Shown here in pieces: positions 1-8,666 of a DNA stretch of 41,138 nt. Every line of letters begins with the position of its first letter. Position 1 is the stretch's first letter. Position numbers and translations under genes: made by a program. This DNA comes from JBBDIM01 sp040880405 (GTDB lineage: Bacteria > Planctomycetota > Planctomycetia > Pirellulales > Pirellulaceae). The notes under the pieces are model-generated. The model was not told the DNA's origin, did no database searches, and was given only the letters and a program-made list of their open reading frames with translations. The DNA lies in NCBI GenBank assembly GCA_040880405.1, contig JBBDIM010000050.1:1-41138 (forward strand), in the 5' to 3' direction.

Positions 1-29
1 CCCTAGCGTTTTGACCCTTGACACTGCTT

Positions 30-200
30 AGAAAAGGACGAAGTCCTGGGTTACGCGGCAGCATAATTACGGGAGTCCTGAAGGGACGATTCAAACGGAA
101 ATTTATGATTGAGTCGTCCCTTCAGGACTCCAGATTTTTCGCGGGAATCCATTCCCAGGACTTCGTCCTGGGCTGGCGTGAGACGTCCCTTTGGGACTCA
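30..200. repeat. cluster of short palindromes (REP-like)
   Basis: No gene is visible in 1-349. The stretch holds several hairpins with related wording. An 18-bp perfect inverted repeat has arms at 72-89 and 114-131 (arm begins GGAGTCCTGAAGG). CCCAGGAC/GTCCTGGG at 154-172 closes a 3-nt loop, GGACGAAGTCC lies at 36-46, and GTCCC/GGGAC at 185-197. The recurrence of GGAC/GTCC-type arms suggests one REP-like family inserted repeatedly. The family identity is not known to me. Confidence 0.6.
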
Positions 201-213
201 GGAAAATGCAACC

Positions 214-315
214 GTAGCCACGCTTGCCAAAAGCGTGGGGGAAGTGGCAACCCGCAAGGCACTCGGGGCCGGCGTAAGCTCGCGGGGCTCCCACGCTCTA
301 CGCGAGCGTGGCTAC
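214..315. repeat. 102-bp palindromic element with GTAGCCACGC ends, copy 1
   Basis: Starts GTAGCCACGC and ends GCGTGGCTAC, so its termini are inverted repeats. It is homologous to elements at 8667-8767 and 8836-8936 but lies in the opposite orientation: its left end (GCTTGCCAAAAGC) matches the right end of those copies. It sits directly upstream of the HlyD-type gene. It has no coding capacity and is likely a non-autonomous mobile repeat. Confidence 0.7.
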
Positions 316-349
316 GTAACAATTGAAAACATTTCGGAGCAATTCGGCG

Positions 350-1711
350 ATGAAAAAATGGTGGATTCCTCTCGGGTTGGTTTTGCTGGCCATAACGGCT
401 TGGGTGGTGTGGAATGCGCGGGCCGGTACTCCGGTTGAGATGACCGAGGCGACCACCGGAACCATTCGTCAGTACATCGACGAACAGGGCAAGACCCGGC
501 TGCCGCAAGAGCATGCGATCACCATGCCTTTCGCCGGGCGGTTGGGTGAGATTTCGCTCAAGGAAGGGGACCGCGTTAAGCAAGGGGAGGTGGTTGCTCA
601 GGTGGTGCAAGAGGATGTCGAGACCGAGGTGGCGGAATATCGGGCGGTGGTGGCCGGGCTGGAGGCCTCGATCCGCGAGAACGCCGATACCACGGTCGAG
701 CAAACCACACAGAAGCAAGCGGAGCACTTCGTCGAGTCGATGAACACCACCGTCGATGTCGCCAAGAGCCGAGTGGAAGCGAGCCGCTCTCGGCATGAAT
801 ACGCCAAAACGATTCTGGGGCGGATCGAGCGATTGGCGGAAACCGGGGCTCGATCCGAAGACGACTTGGATCAGGCTCGGCTGCGGGAAGTCGAGGCGGA
901 GGCGGACTACCGGCAAGACGCCCTGACCCATCAGGCGATCATCTCGATCGACGCCGCGACGCGCCTGTTGCCAAGCATGATTTCGCAGTACATCGCCCGA
1001 AAGGAGTTGACCGAGGCGGTGCTGGAAAAGCAAAAGTCGGAAGCGGAGGCGCGGTTGAGACTCGCGGAGCTGCGGCTGGAACGGGGCACGATGCGGAGCC
1101 CGATCGAGGGCGTGGTGCTGCGGCGGCATTTGTCCAGCGAGCAGCAGGTCGCCGCAGGGACCCCGTTGCTCGATATCGGTGACCTCAATCAGTTGCAGGT
1201 CGAGGCGGAGATTTTGAGCCAGGAGGTGGTCGACATCCGCCCCGGCCAGCTTGCCCAGGTTTATGGCCCGGCGGTCGGCCGAGAGGCCGGGGAGGGAATC
1301 GAAGCGATTGTCGGCACGATCTATCCCACCGGGTTCACCAAAGTCAGCTCGCTCGGGGTAGAGCAACAACGCGTGATGGTGATCCTGCATTTCCATGCCA
1401 GCGACCTGACGCCGTTGCTAGCTTCTCGGTCGCTAGGGACCGAGTTCCGCGTGCAGGTGCGGATCTTCACGGCGGAATCCCAGGCTACGGTCGTCGTTCC
1501 GCGGTCCGCGATCTTTCGGGACGAACGGGGGGCTTGGCGGTTGTTTGCGGTACGGGAAGGAGTCGCCCACTCGCAAGCGGTCGAGGTGGGGCTGATGAAC
1601 CAGCAGCAGGCGGAAATCGTGTCCGGAATCGACGCGGGCACCGCCATCATCCGGTCGCCGGAAGGGAGCTTGCGCGAGGGACAACGGGTTCGCTCACTGG
1701 CCGGCGAGTAA
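350..1711 (+). CDS. HlyD/RND-type periplasmic adaptor (membrane fusion) protein
   Basis: A 453-residue membrane fusion protein of the HlyD/RND-adaptor type. Such proteins link an inner-membrane transporter to an outer-membrane channel in efflux. The N-terminus MKKWWIPLGLVLLAITAWVV is a membrane anchor or uncleaved signal. It is followed by the first lipoyl-like half (PFAGRLGEISLKEGDRVKQG), a long charged coiled-coil hairpin, then the second half (MRSPIEGVVLRRH) and beta-barrel segments. The ATG at 350 is chosen over a TTG 27 bp upstream because it starts the hydrophobic segment and GGAG lies 10 nt before it. No transporter gene follows; the gap downstream is non-coding, so a partner would lie left of the window or elsewhere. 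The substrate is unknown. Confidence 0.85.
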   Translation: MKKWWIPLGLVLLAITAWVVWNARAGTPVEMTEATTGTIRQYIDEQGKTRLPQEHAITMPFAGRLGEISLKEGDRVKQGEVVAQVVQEDVETEVAEYRAVVAGLEASIRENADTTVEQTTQKQAEHFVESMNTTVDVAKSRVEASRSRHEYAKTILGRIERLAETGARSEDDLDQARLREVEAEADYRQDALTHQAIISIDAATRLLPSMISQYIARKELTEAVLEKQKSEAEARLRLAELRLERGTMRSPIEGVVLRRHLSSEQQVAAGTPLLDIGDLNQLQVEAEILSQEVVDIRPGQLAQVYGPAVGREAGEGIEAIVGTIYPTGFTKVSSLGVEQQRVMVILHFHASDLTPLLASRSLGTEFRVQVRIFTAESQATVVVPRSAIFRDERGAWRLFAVREGVAHSQAVEVGLMNQQQAEIVSGIDAGTAIIRSPEGSLREGQRVRSLAGE

Positions 1712-1754
1712 CCTCGCTGGGCTGAGCTCGGCACCGCGCGAGCCCCCCTCTCAT

Positions 1755-1791
1755 GAAAAAACCCTCACAGACGGGGCAGTGTCTGTGAGGG
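1755..1791 (-). terminator. intrinsic terminator on the minus strand
   Basis: An 11-bp perfect stem (CCCTCACAGAC at 1762-1772, GTCTGTGAGGG at 1781-1791) has an 8-nt loop and is followed on the minus strand by six T (1761-1756). On the plus strand there is no T-run after the stem. It therefore terminates a leftward transcript, not the HlyD-type gene, although the hairpin could stabilise that mRNA's end. Confidence 0.8.
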
Positions 1792-1797
1792 CGAGAG

Positions 1798-1836
1798 TTA
1801 ACCGTCGAAACGGTTAACCTCTTGCAGTTCGCTCAT
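1798..1836 (-). CDS. possible 12-residue micro-ORF before a terminator
   Basis: ATG at 1836 reads MSELQEVNRFDG and stops at TAA 1800-1798, just before the minus-strand terminator. AGGCGGAG lies 9 nt upstream of the ATG, a good ribosome-binding site. The last codons overlap the GTTAACCGT/ACGGTTAAC hairpin. It could be a leader-type peptide, a small expressed peptide, or chance inside an RNA gene. No homologue is known to me. Confidence 0.3.
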   Translation of the reverse strand: MSELQEVNRFDG

Positions 1837-2264
1837 AGGTATTCACTCCGCCTTCAGGAATGATAGCTAAAATATCATTATGCGGGCGGGGAAGTTACCT
1901 TTATAAGTGGTTGGCAGAGGAGACTCAATCTCATTTGAGTTAAGCGAGAGGGGAAATAAGGCCCTTTTCCGTCTCACCTCTCTCGAAGTTAACCACGGTT
2001 TCCTTACCCTTACCATGATAGATATTTTACACACCCGTGAATACCCGCTTCGAAGGGGGCTTGTTGAAAATCCGCATTTAACGCAGCTTGCGTGCTGAAT
2101 TTACGGCTGAGGGTGGAAGCCTCTGCTGGTTTCAACCGATAAACTAGGTAGCAATCCCCGAGCACCCCCCGTTAAGCGGTGAGGCTCGCGGGATTTCCCC
2201 TGCTCTGGACCGCAAACCCGCCGCGGCATTAACACTTTGTTTCTGGAAATTCGATCGAACGCCT

Positions 2265-3419
2265 ATGTCTGAAATCGTGATCGAGCCGGTCGTCCAACAG
2301 TCACAGCGGCGGGAGTTTATGGAACTGCCCTGGAAGTTGTACCGGGACGACCCCCATTGGATTCCGCCGCTCCGGCAAAACCAGCGCGAGCTGCTAAATT
2401 TCGAACCGCACCCGTTCTATCAGCAAAATCAGATTCAATCTTTTCTGGCCCGGCGAGATGGTCAAGTGGTGGGCCGCGTGGCGGCGATTTTGAACCAGGA
2501 ACATATCGATCGGTACAAGGAGTCGATCGGGTTTTTCGGATTTTTCGAGTCGATCAACGATTCCGAGGTGGCCCAGGCCCTGCTCGATGGGGTTCGCGAT
2601 TGGTTCTCCGCCCGGGGAATCACCGCCGTGCGGGGACCGGCGAATCCGTCGCTCAACCATGAATGTGGTTTGCTGGTGGACGGATTCGATAGCCCGCCGA
2701 CCTTCATGATGTCCTACAATCCTCCCTTTTATGAAACCTTGCTAACCGACTACGGTTACGAAAAAGTGGAAGATTTGTATGCGTTTTGGGGACACATGGA
2801 CATGCTGGAGACCGTGGACCCCAAGCTGAGGTTTGTCGTGGAGGAATCGACGCGGCGATTTCAAATGAAGCTGCGGCGGGTGGAGAAGAAAACCTTTGAA
2901 CAGGATGTCCGGATCTTTCTCGATATCTACAACAAATCGCTCGAAGCCACCTGGGGATTTGTTCCGATCGGCGACGCGGAAATTGAGCACATGGCCAAGG
3001 GGCTGAAGCATTTGGTGGTGCCGGAGTTGACCACCATTTGCGAGATCGATGGCCGCCCGATCGGGGCCAGTTTCGGGATGCTCGACTACAACCCCCGGAT
3101 CAAAAAGATCGACGGCAAGCTGTTTCCCTTCGGCTTTTTAAGGCTCCTCTGGAACCGCCGAGCGATCCAGAAGTGCCGGATACTTTCCACCAACGTCCTG
3201 CCGGAGTACCAACGTTGGGGACTGGGGCTGGTGATTCTGGCCCGGCTGATTCCGGACCTCAAACGGTGGGGCATCAAAGAGGTGGAGTTCTCCTGGGTCC
3301 TGGAAAGCAACCACCTGAGCCGCGCGACCTTGGAACGAGGCGGAGCGAAAAAGGTGAAATCGTTCCGGATGTACGATTACCAAATACCTGGCACGGCCGC
3401 GGCCCCACGCGACTCTTAA
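2265..3419 (+). CDS. GNAT-superfamily acetyltransferase-like protein (YghO-like)
   Basis: A 384-residue protein resembling the YghO-type GNAT family often annotated as hypothetical N-acetyltransferase. Typical features are an N-terminal YRDDPHWIPPLRQNQRELL segment, GFFGFFESINDSEVAQALL, and RGPANPSLNHECGLLVDGF, in which the first GNAT half recognises a substrate. The C-terminal half carries VLPEYQRWGLGLVILARLI, the likely acetyl-CoA-binding turn, and an E-x-x-N-H segment. It has no signal peptide, so a cytoplasmic enzyme is likely. The substrate is unknown. The start has no strong ribosome-binding site. It is divergent from the putative minus-strand RNA upstream. Confidence 0.75.
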   Translation: MSEIVIEPVVQQSQRREFMELPWKLYRDDPHWIPPLRQNQRELLNFEPHPFYQQNQIQSFLARRDGQVVGRVAAILNQEHIDRYKESIGFFGFFESINDSEVAQALLDGVRDWFSARGITAVRGPANPSLNHECGLLVDGFDSPPTFMMSYNPPFYETLLTDYGYEKVEDLYAFWGHMDMLETVDPKLRFVVEESTRRFQMKLRRVEKKTFEQDVRIFLDIYNKSLEATWGFVPIGDAEIEHMAKGLKHLVVPELTTICEIDGRPIGASFGMLDYNPRIKKIDGKLFPFGFLRLLWNRRAIQKCRILSTNVLPEYQRWGLGLVILARLIPDLKRWGIKEVEFSWVLESNHLSRATLERGGAKKVKSFRMYDYQIPGTAAAPRDS

Positions 3420-3427
3420 GAACGGGG

Positions 3428-3611
3428 TTAGCCACAGAGGGCACCGAGGTCACAGAGAGGAAGGGGTGAGCCGTTGAAAAATGGGTGAGAAGCACACACT
3501 TCAATGCGTGGACAGAAGTGAACTCATAATATTATGAATTGGGGAGTGTCACACTCGGTGTCGACGTTGATAACCTCTCTCCTCTGTGATCTCTGTGCCC
3601 TCTGTGGCTAA
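3428..3611. repeat. long hairpin element of CACAGAG type
   Basis: The arms are 3428-3462 and 3574-3611. Each is built from three imperfect copies of a 9-nt unit (CACAGAGgg, CACCGAGgt, CACAGAGag), inverted in the second arm. The roughly 110-nt middle shows no gene. Similar hairpins with other wording occur at 6032, 6235, 19388, 25621 and 25881. Confidence 0.7.
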
Positions 3612-3777
3612 AAACCTAATCGGTAACAAGCGTCCGCGGCTTGGGACCTTGATTCGCGTTTCCGGGCTTTCCGCACGGTGCTAAAGTGCTGGAAACCCGC
3701 GGGCAACTATGCCAAGATGGCGAGTGAGCCTTTAAGCGGGCTCTTTGCTATCCGACCATTTCATCCCAGGTGTTGCC

Positions 3778-4500
3778 GTGAGCTCTGTTGTTGCGCTGCT
3801 GCTGTTGGTGGGGCTGGCCGTGGGCGAGGCCGATTCCGCGGAGAAGAAACAGGAAACCCCCACGCCTGATCCGCTGACCGAGTACCACCTCGAAAACATT
3901 GAGGGGTGGGACGTGCATGTCCATAAGGACCTGCTCCGCGCTCAGCGAGAGTTGGGTGACAAGGTCAAGGCGGAGGTGCGAAACCAACTGTTCCAGATCC
4001 GCCGCCGAGTCCCGGTCGAGCCGCTGGCCGAGCTGCAGAAGGTGCCGATTTGGCTGGAGTTCAAGAACGATCACCGCAATCCGTGTGCTTGCTACCACGT
4101 CTCGGCGGACTGGCTCAAGCAGAATGGGTTCCTGGAGGAGAAGGCCAAGTCGGTCGAGATTGCTAACGCCGAGGTCTTCCTCAAATGGACCAAGCAGCAG
4201 CCGTTCATGCTGCTGCATGAGCTGTCCCACGGTTACCACGACCGGGTTCTCGGCTACGACGAGGCCACCATCAAGGCCGCGTGGGAGCAGGCCAAGCGGG
4301 AAGAGAAATACGCGGAGGTCCTCCACATCGACGGCAACCAGCGCAAGCACTACGCTCTGGAAAACCAGATGGAATACTTCGCCGAGGCGACCGAGGCCTA
4401 CTTCGGCACCAACGACTTCTACCCGTTCGTCCGCGCCGAGCTCAAAGCGCACGACGAGCGCGGCTTTGAATTGATGAAAGAAATCTGGGAAGCGGATTGA
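3778..4500 (+). CDS. secreted HExxH zinc metallopeptidase-like protein
   Basis: A signal peptide (from the GTG at 3778, SSVVALLLLVGLAVGEADSA) is followed by a soluble domain of about 215 residues. The motif HELSHGYHD provides the two zinc histidines and catalytic Glu of a zincin. ENQMEYFAEATEAYFGTNDF, about 60 residues later, supplies candidate third-ligand glutamates as in gluzincins; this arrangement recalls anthrax-lethal-factor-like peptidases. The GTG is preferred over the in-frame TTG at 3745 because it starts directly at the signal peptide and AGGTG lies upstream. CACYHVS contains two cysteines. It stands alone, convergent with the DUF1501 gene and 5 bp from it. The substrate is unknown. 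Confidence 0.7.
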   Translation: MSSVVALLLLVGLAVGEADSAEKKQETPTPDPLTEYHLENIEGWDVHVHKDLLRAQRELGDKVKAEVRNQLFQIRRRVPVEPLAELQKVPIWLEFKNDHRNPCACYHVSADWLKQNGFLEEKAKSVEIANAEVFLKWTKQQPFMLLHELSHGYHDRVLGYDEATIKAAWEQAKREEKYAEVLHIDGNQRKHYALENQMEYFAEATEAYFGTNDFYPFVRAELKAHDERGFELMKEIWEAD

Positions 4501-4505
4501 ACCAC

Positions 4506-5936
4506 TTACGCGAACAGGTCCGTTACCGGCTTGCCGTGGCCGTCCTCCGTGGCGTAAAACGGGCGCTGCTCGATGTCGAAGGCCGTTTTCGGGGAGATGC
4601 CCATCGCGGTGAAGATGGTGGCGTGGAGGTCTTCGACCGAAACGGGCTCCTTGACCGCGACAAACGGCCGCTCGTCCGCGGTTGCGCCATGCAGGTGCCC
4701 CTTCTTCATGCCGCCGCCGAACATCAGCACCGAACTGCCGCTGGTGAAGTGGCGGTGTTGGCCGTAGTGGCCGATCTCTTCGACGGTATCACCACGGTGC
4801 TTGGCCTGATCTCGGGCCTCGCTCCCCGGGCCACCTTCCATCAGCATGTCGCGGCTAAACTCGCTCGCGACGATCACCAACGTGCGGTCGAGCATCCCCC
4901 GCTCTTCCAGGTCGAGGATGAGTTGGGCGATTGGTCGATCGATCTCAGCCTTGAGCCGCTTGGCGGTGGTGTGGCCGCTTTCGTGGGTGTCCCAGTGCAG
5001 AAATGGGACGTACTCCGTCGTGACCTCAATGAACCGTGAGCCCGCCTCGGCCAACCGCCGCGCAAGCAGGCAACCCTGGCCGAATCGGCCGGTATCGTAC
5101 TGCTGGTAGCTCTCTTGCGGTTCCAGGGAAAGATCAAACGCTTTCCGCTCTGGCGAGCTGAGCAGTCGGTAAGCGTTTTCCATGCCGCGGACCATCGACT
5201 CGCGCTGGAAGGCGCTGGCCTGTTCGGCCCCGGGGCCTTGCTCGACCAACTGGCGGTAATGCTTGTAGCGCCGCTCGAACCGCTGGGGGGTCATTCCCTT
5301 GGGTGGTCGAACCGACGAGATCGCCTGGTCTGGGTAGGGCAGCAGGAACGGACCATGCTCCGCCCCGAAGAACCCGGCGGTGTGGAACGCTTTCAGCTCC
5401 TCCTTCTCGCCGACCCCTTCCAGACGCTGGCCGATATCAACAAACGCGGGCATCGCCGGATGCCGCGGCCCCAACACCTTCGACATCCATGCCCCAATGT
5501 GCGGCGCGGCGACCGTTTGCGGCGGAACGTAGCCGGTGTGCCAGTGGTACTGATGCCGCGAGTGGAGGATATGCCCCAGGTCGGGCTGGACATGCGAGCG
5601 GATGAGCGTGCCGCGGTCCATGACCCCCGCGATGTGCTCCAGCCCCTCGGTCAGCTTGATGTGGTCGACCGCCGTATCGATGGCGGGGAAGGTGCTACCG
5701 ATTTTGGCGAGCGGCGTCCCTTTCTCAAACGGCAGGTAGAACTTGGGGTCCAGCGTATCGGTCGAAGCCATCCCGCCAGCCATCCACAAGAGGATGCAAG
5801 TATCGGCGGTCGGCGCGGGATGCGTGACCGACTCATTGGCCGACGAAAACCGCGGGGCCCCAGTCGCCAAAGCGGCAGCGGAGGCGGCGCTCAGTTGCTT
5901 GAGGAATTGGCGGCGGTTAGTGGGGGTATTTGTCAT
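4506..5936 (-). CDS. DUF1501 family protein, Tat-exported
   Basis: A 476-residue DUF1501 protein. The N-terminus carries a twin-arginine signal (NRRQFLKQLSAASAAALATG). The body has the alkaline-phosphatase/sulfatase-like layout: LLWMAGGMASTDTLDPK near the start, HWDTHESGH, VASEFSRD, and GHYGQHRHF late in the chain. DUF1501 genes in planctomycetes usually pair with DUF1549/DUF1553 genes, as here: the partner lies upstream on the same strand. GGAG lies 9 nt before the ATG. The 440-bp gap between the two genes carries two hairpin elements, so co-transcription is plausible but not proven. The biochemical role of the family is unknown to me. Confidence 0.9.
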   Translation of the reverse strand: MTNTPTNRRQFLKQLSAASAAALATGAPRFSSANESVTHPAPTADTCILLWMAGGMASTDTLDPKFYLPFEKGTPLAKIGSTFPAIDTAVDHIKLTEGLEHIAGVMDRGTLIRSHVQPDLGHILHSRHQYHWHTGYVPPQTVAAPHIGAWMSKVLGPRHPAMPAFVDIGQRLEGVGEKEELKAFHTAGFFGAEHGPFLLPYPDQAISSVRPPKGMTPQRFERRYKHYRQLVEQGPGAEQASAFQRESMVRGMENAYRLLSSPERKAFDLSLEPQESYQQYDTGRFGQGCLLARRLAEAGSRFIEVTTEYVPFLHWDTHESGHTTAKRLKAEIDRPIAQLILDLEERGMLDRTLVIVASEFSRDMLMEGGPGSEARDQAKHRGDTVEEIGHYGQHRHFTSGSSVLMFGGGMKKGHLHGATADERPFVAVKEPVSVEDLHATIFTAMGISPKTAFDIEQRPFYATEDGHGKPVTDLFA

Positions 5937-6031
5937 GATTGGTTTCTCCCGTGGTGGGATATGGGGCGCGGGATCGCGATGTGTTTTAGGTTGTTCTTTA
6001 GCCGGACAACGCCGAGCTCATCAATTTTTTC

Positions 6032-6183
6032 AACCACGAAATACACGAATGACACGAAAAACAACAACGCGAAATCACCGCTCTCAAGGCTTCATACCTC
6101 GCGGGTAATTGGTCAAGAGACGCGAGAACGCGACATCTCCTCAAATACCTCTCCTATTCGTGTCATTCGTGTATTTCGTGGTC
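6032..6183. repeat. long hairpin element of CACGAAA type
   Basis: Arms at 6032-6065 and 6151-6183. The left arm is AACC followed by CACGAAAta, CACGAATga, CACGAAAaa (9-nt period), and the right arm is its near-perfect reverse complement. It lies between the DUF1549/DUF1553 gene and the DUF1501 gene. Confidence 0.7.
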
Positions 6184-6234
6184 ATTCTTCCAAGGCAAAG
6201 TTCCGTCCGCGTGAGTCTTACCCGAAGAGTACTT

Positions 6235-6312
6235 TTGAAACGCAGAGACGCGGAGAGCGCAGAGGCCCCACGCTCATTGTGTCTCTGCGCTCTCCGCGCC
6301 TCCGCGTTTCAA
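6235..6312. repeat. long hairpin element of CGCAGAG type, copy 1
   Basis: Arms 6235-6266 and 6281-6312, starting TTGAAACGCAGAGACGCGG and ending in the inverted equivalent. The units are CGCAGAGa, CGCGGAGag, CGCAGAGgc. Related copies lie at 19388-19463 and 25881-25952, with a single arm at 12576-12602. The loop is short, so the transcript would fold into a strong stem between the two minus-strand genes. Confidence 0.7.
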
Positions 6313-6376
6313 GTCCTTTAACTCCGAAAGCCATTCCCCGGACGATCCTAAATCGGTTCTTCAAGGCCTTTTTCAC

Positions 6377-8329
6377 TCAACGGATCAACTGGAACTCCGG
6401 CAACATTACCAAGCACCACAGTAAATCCGTGACCCCTTCCACTTCGGGCTTCTCTCCCAAAATCTCCAGGGCGATGGTTTGTTCCGCTTCACTGGGGCCG
6501 CGGCCCAGGAATTTTTGGTACAAGGCCGCGGTCCACTCACTGGAATTACGATCCGGATACTTGGCCAGCAGGTTCTTCGCCCCACGGGTCAAAAGCTGAT
6601 TCAGCTCTGGGCCGTTGGTCAGGTCGAGGGCTTGGAGGGTGGCGAAGTCGGCGGGCCGCGTGGTGACCACTTGCTCTCGGTTCGGTCGACCGAGCGTCGT
6701 CATCAAGGGGTTGTTGTTGACCAGCGCGGCCCTCACGAAGGATGGGGACTCGGCCTGAGACTCTTTCCCCACCGCCGGCAGCTTCGCATCCGCCTTGCCG
6801 GGCGCGGTGCCGGTGTGCATCCACAGGGAATCCAAAAACTGCTCGGCGGTGAGTCGGCGGGTTTGTGGTCCTCGGAAGACGAAAACCTTCGTATCGTCCA
6901 GTTCGGTATCGACGCTCGGTAGTTGGTACGCCCTGGAAGTGAGGATCCGCCCAATCGCGTGTTTCAGGTTGTCGTCGTGGGCCTGGAGGTCGGCCGCGAG
7001 GTAGTCGAGCAGGTCCTCATGCCAGGCGGGGTTGTCGATCTCGTCGATCGGCTCGATCACGCCCCGGCCGAGAAACCGCCCCCAGAATCGATTGACAATC
7101 GTCCGCCGCAGCCGCGCGTTGTTTGGGCTGGTCATCAACTGGGCGACTTCTCGCCGCCGCGTGGTTTGATCGGAATCGGTCGAAACCTTCCCCAACTCGG
7201 TGTTGAGGAACTGCGCCTCCGCATAGCGCCCCAAGCTTTTATCGCACTCGAACATCTCCAGAGGTTTGTCACTAAACACCCCGGCCAAGGCGTAGGCGTC
7301 CTCCAGCTTCCACTGGCTGACGAAACTATCGTGACACGACGCGCATTTCAGGTTCACCCCCAAAAACACCTGCGAGAGATTCTGAGCCGCTTGCAGCGGG
7401 GGCCGCTGGCTGGCGTTGACCGCCCCTCGCCACACAATCCCATGCACAAAACCCTCCGCACCTGGGGCCGCCTGGACGAGGTCGCTGACCATCCCGTCGA
7501 GCGGTTGGTTGTCGTACAGCGATTTGTATAGCCACGCGGTAATCTGTTTGCGGCCACCATCGATGAACCCGGTGCCGGCGTAGTCGTTTCGCAAGAGGTC
7601 GTTCCAGAACGAAAGCCAGTGCTGGGCGTATGCCTCGTCGTCATCCAGCAGCGTGCGGACCAACTTGGCGCGTTTGTCGGGGTCGGTATCCGCCTGAAAG
7701 CTCGTCAACTGCTCGACGGTCGGGGGGAGGCCGATCACGTCGTAGTACACCCGCCGGGCATAGGTAGCGTCGTCGACCAGGCGACCGGCGTCGATTTCAT
7801 GTTCCGCGAAGTAGGAAATCATCAACCGATCGAGCGGATGCTCCCACCCTTCCCGCGCCTCCGGCAAGTCGACACGTTTCGGTTTCCACGACCGCATCGT
7901 CAGCTTTCGCAACGAGATGTCCTGATCCCACGCAACCCCTTGGTCGATCCAGGCGCGGAGGATACCGACCTCCTGGTCGCTGAGCAGCTTGCCCTGTTTG
8001 GGCATGACCCACGTGGGGTCGACGCCTGCCACGAGTTCAATCAGCATTGAGTTCGCACTATCCCCGGGGATCACCGTCTGGCCGGAATCGCTCTCCCGCA
8101 GGATATCGCTGCGGGTCTCCAAACTAAAGCTTCCCTCGGCCCGGCCACTCGCATGGCAGGTGACACAGCGGTTGGCCAAAATCGGGAGGACCTCGCGGTG
8201 GAAGTCGATTTCATGATCCGCCGGCGGCGGCAGTTCATCGGCAACGGCCCCTTGAACGCTAAGCACCAACGCGGCGACCATCGCCAGGACCCCGGCCACG
8301 CTGGGGCGGATTTTGTTCCACAGTTTCAT
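6377..8329 (-). CDS. PSCyt1/DUF1549/DUF1553 cytochrome-like protein
   Basis: A 650-residue exported protein with a signal peptide (MVAALVLSVQGAVADE). A planctomycete cytochrome-c-like domain follows, with heme motif CVTCH at about residues 55-59 and a HREVLPILANRC lead. Next come the DUF1549 region (RLMISYFAEHEIDAGRL, YARRVYYDVIGLPP), a second CASCH motif in GVNLKCASCHDSF, and DUF1553 to the C-terminus (RRTIVNRFWGRFLGRGVIEP). Many relatives are longer, so this is a shorter member. It forms the usual pair with the DUF1501 gene downstream. Heme binding is inferred from the two CxxCH motifs; the electron-transfer partner is unknown. Confidence 0.9.
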   Translation of the reverse strand: MKLWNKIRPSVAGVLAMVAALVLSVQGAVADELPPPADHEIDFHREVLPILANRCVTCHASGRAEGSFSLETRSDILRESDSGQTVIPGDSANSMLIELVAGVDPTWVMPKQGKLLSDQEVGILRAWIDQGVAWDQDISLRKLTMRSWKPKRVDLPEAREGWEHPLDRLMISYFAEHEIDAGRLVDDATYARRVYYDVIGLPPTVEQLTSFQADTDPDKRAKLVRTLLDDDEAYAQHWLSFWNDLLRNDYAGTGFIDGGRKQITAWLYKSLYDNQPLDGMVSDLVQAAPGAEGFVHGIVWRGAVNASQRPPLQAAQNLSQVFLGVNLKCASCHDSFVSQWKLEDAYALAGVFSDKPLEMFECDKSLGRYAEAQFLNTELGKVSTDSDQTTRRREVAQLMTSPNNARLRRTIVNRFWGRFLGRGVIEPIDEIDNPAWHEDLLDYLAADLQAHDDNLKHAIGRILTSRAYQLPSVDTELDDTKVFVFRGPQTRRLTAEQFLDSLWMHTGTAPGKADAKLPAVGKESQAESPSFVRAALVNNNPLMTTLGRPNREQVVTTRPADFATLQALDLTNGPELNQLLTRGAKNLLAKYPDRNSSEWTAALYQKFLGRGPSEAEQTIALEILGEKPEVEGVTDLLWCLVMLPEFQLIR

Positions 8330-8666
8330 ATCGTGCTGCTATTTCTGAGAAGCGGAGCGGGCGGATGCCGCTCGCCATGGATGCAAGAGGGGGGATTCTC
8401 AAATTGGGGTGTTCGAGCCGACCCAGCGGGACCGCACCTCCCTTTATAATAACATAACCAAAGCCTTTCGGCAAATTGGCGATTTGGGCACAAAACGCGG
8501 GGGAGAGGGGGAATGTTTGCCCTGAGAGCCCTGTTTGGCATCCCCTCTGGGAGGCGGTACAATCCTTGGGGGATTTAAAGGATGAGGGCGGCAGAATGAA
8601 GGACAAGCATTCGCAACCTCCCGTGGCCACGCTCGCACCAGAAGCGTGCGAGGTGCGAAACTTTAC

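Larger units (their letters stand above)
1755..2000 (-). ncRNA. candidate structured small RNA (5' end not fixed)
   Basis: The 553-bp gap 1712-2264 holds no convincing gene, yet its minus strand reads as a chain of hairpins ending in an intrinsic terminator. These are: a long imperfect stem 1939-1961 with 1977-1993; ACTCAA/TTGAGT at 1923-1940; AATGATA/TATCATT at 1859-1879; GTTAACCGT/ACGGTTAAC with loop CGAA at 1798-1819; then the terminator. A further strong stem lies upstream at about 2154-2201. No annotated minus-strand gene follows, so it is not a leader of a known gene. It lacks the recognisable conserved cores of tmRNA, RNase P RNA and SRP RNA. The 5' end and promoter are unknown. Confidence 0.45.

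Noticed and set aside
122..1396. 424-residue minus-strand ORF
   Set aside because: Shadow of the HlyD-type gene in a GC-rich genome; no domain.
1755..2000. The structured RNA could be tmRNA, RNase P RNA or SRP RNA
   Set aside because: The conserved cores (for example GGATTCGACGGG of tmRNA, GAGGAAAGTCCGGGC of RNase P RNA) are not found there.
1907..2098. 63-residue plus-strand ORF
   Set aside because: Lies over the hairpins of the RNA candidate, has no ribosome-binding site of note and no recognisable features.
5115..6599. 494-residue plus-strand ORF
   Set aside because: Antisense to the DUF1501 gene and then runs through hairpin repeats; Arg/Gly-rich with no family features.
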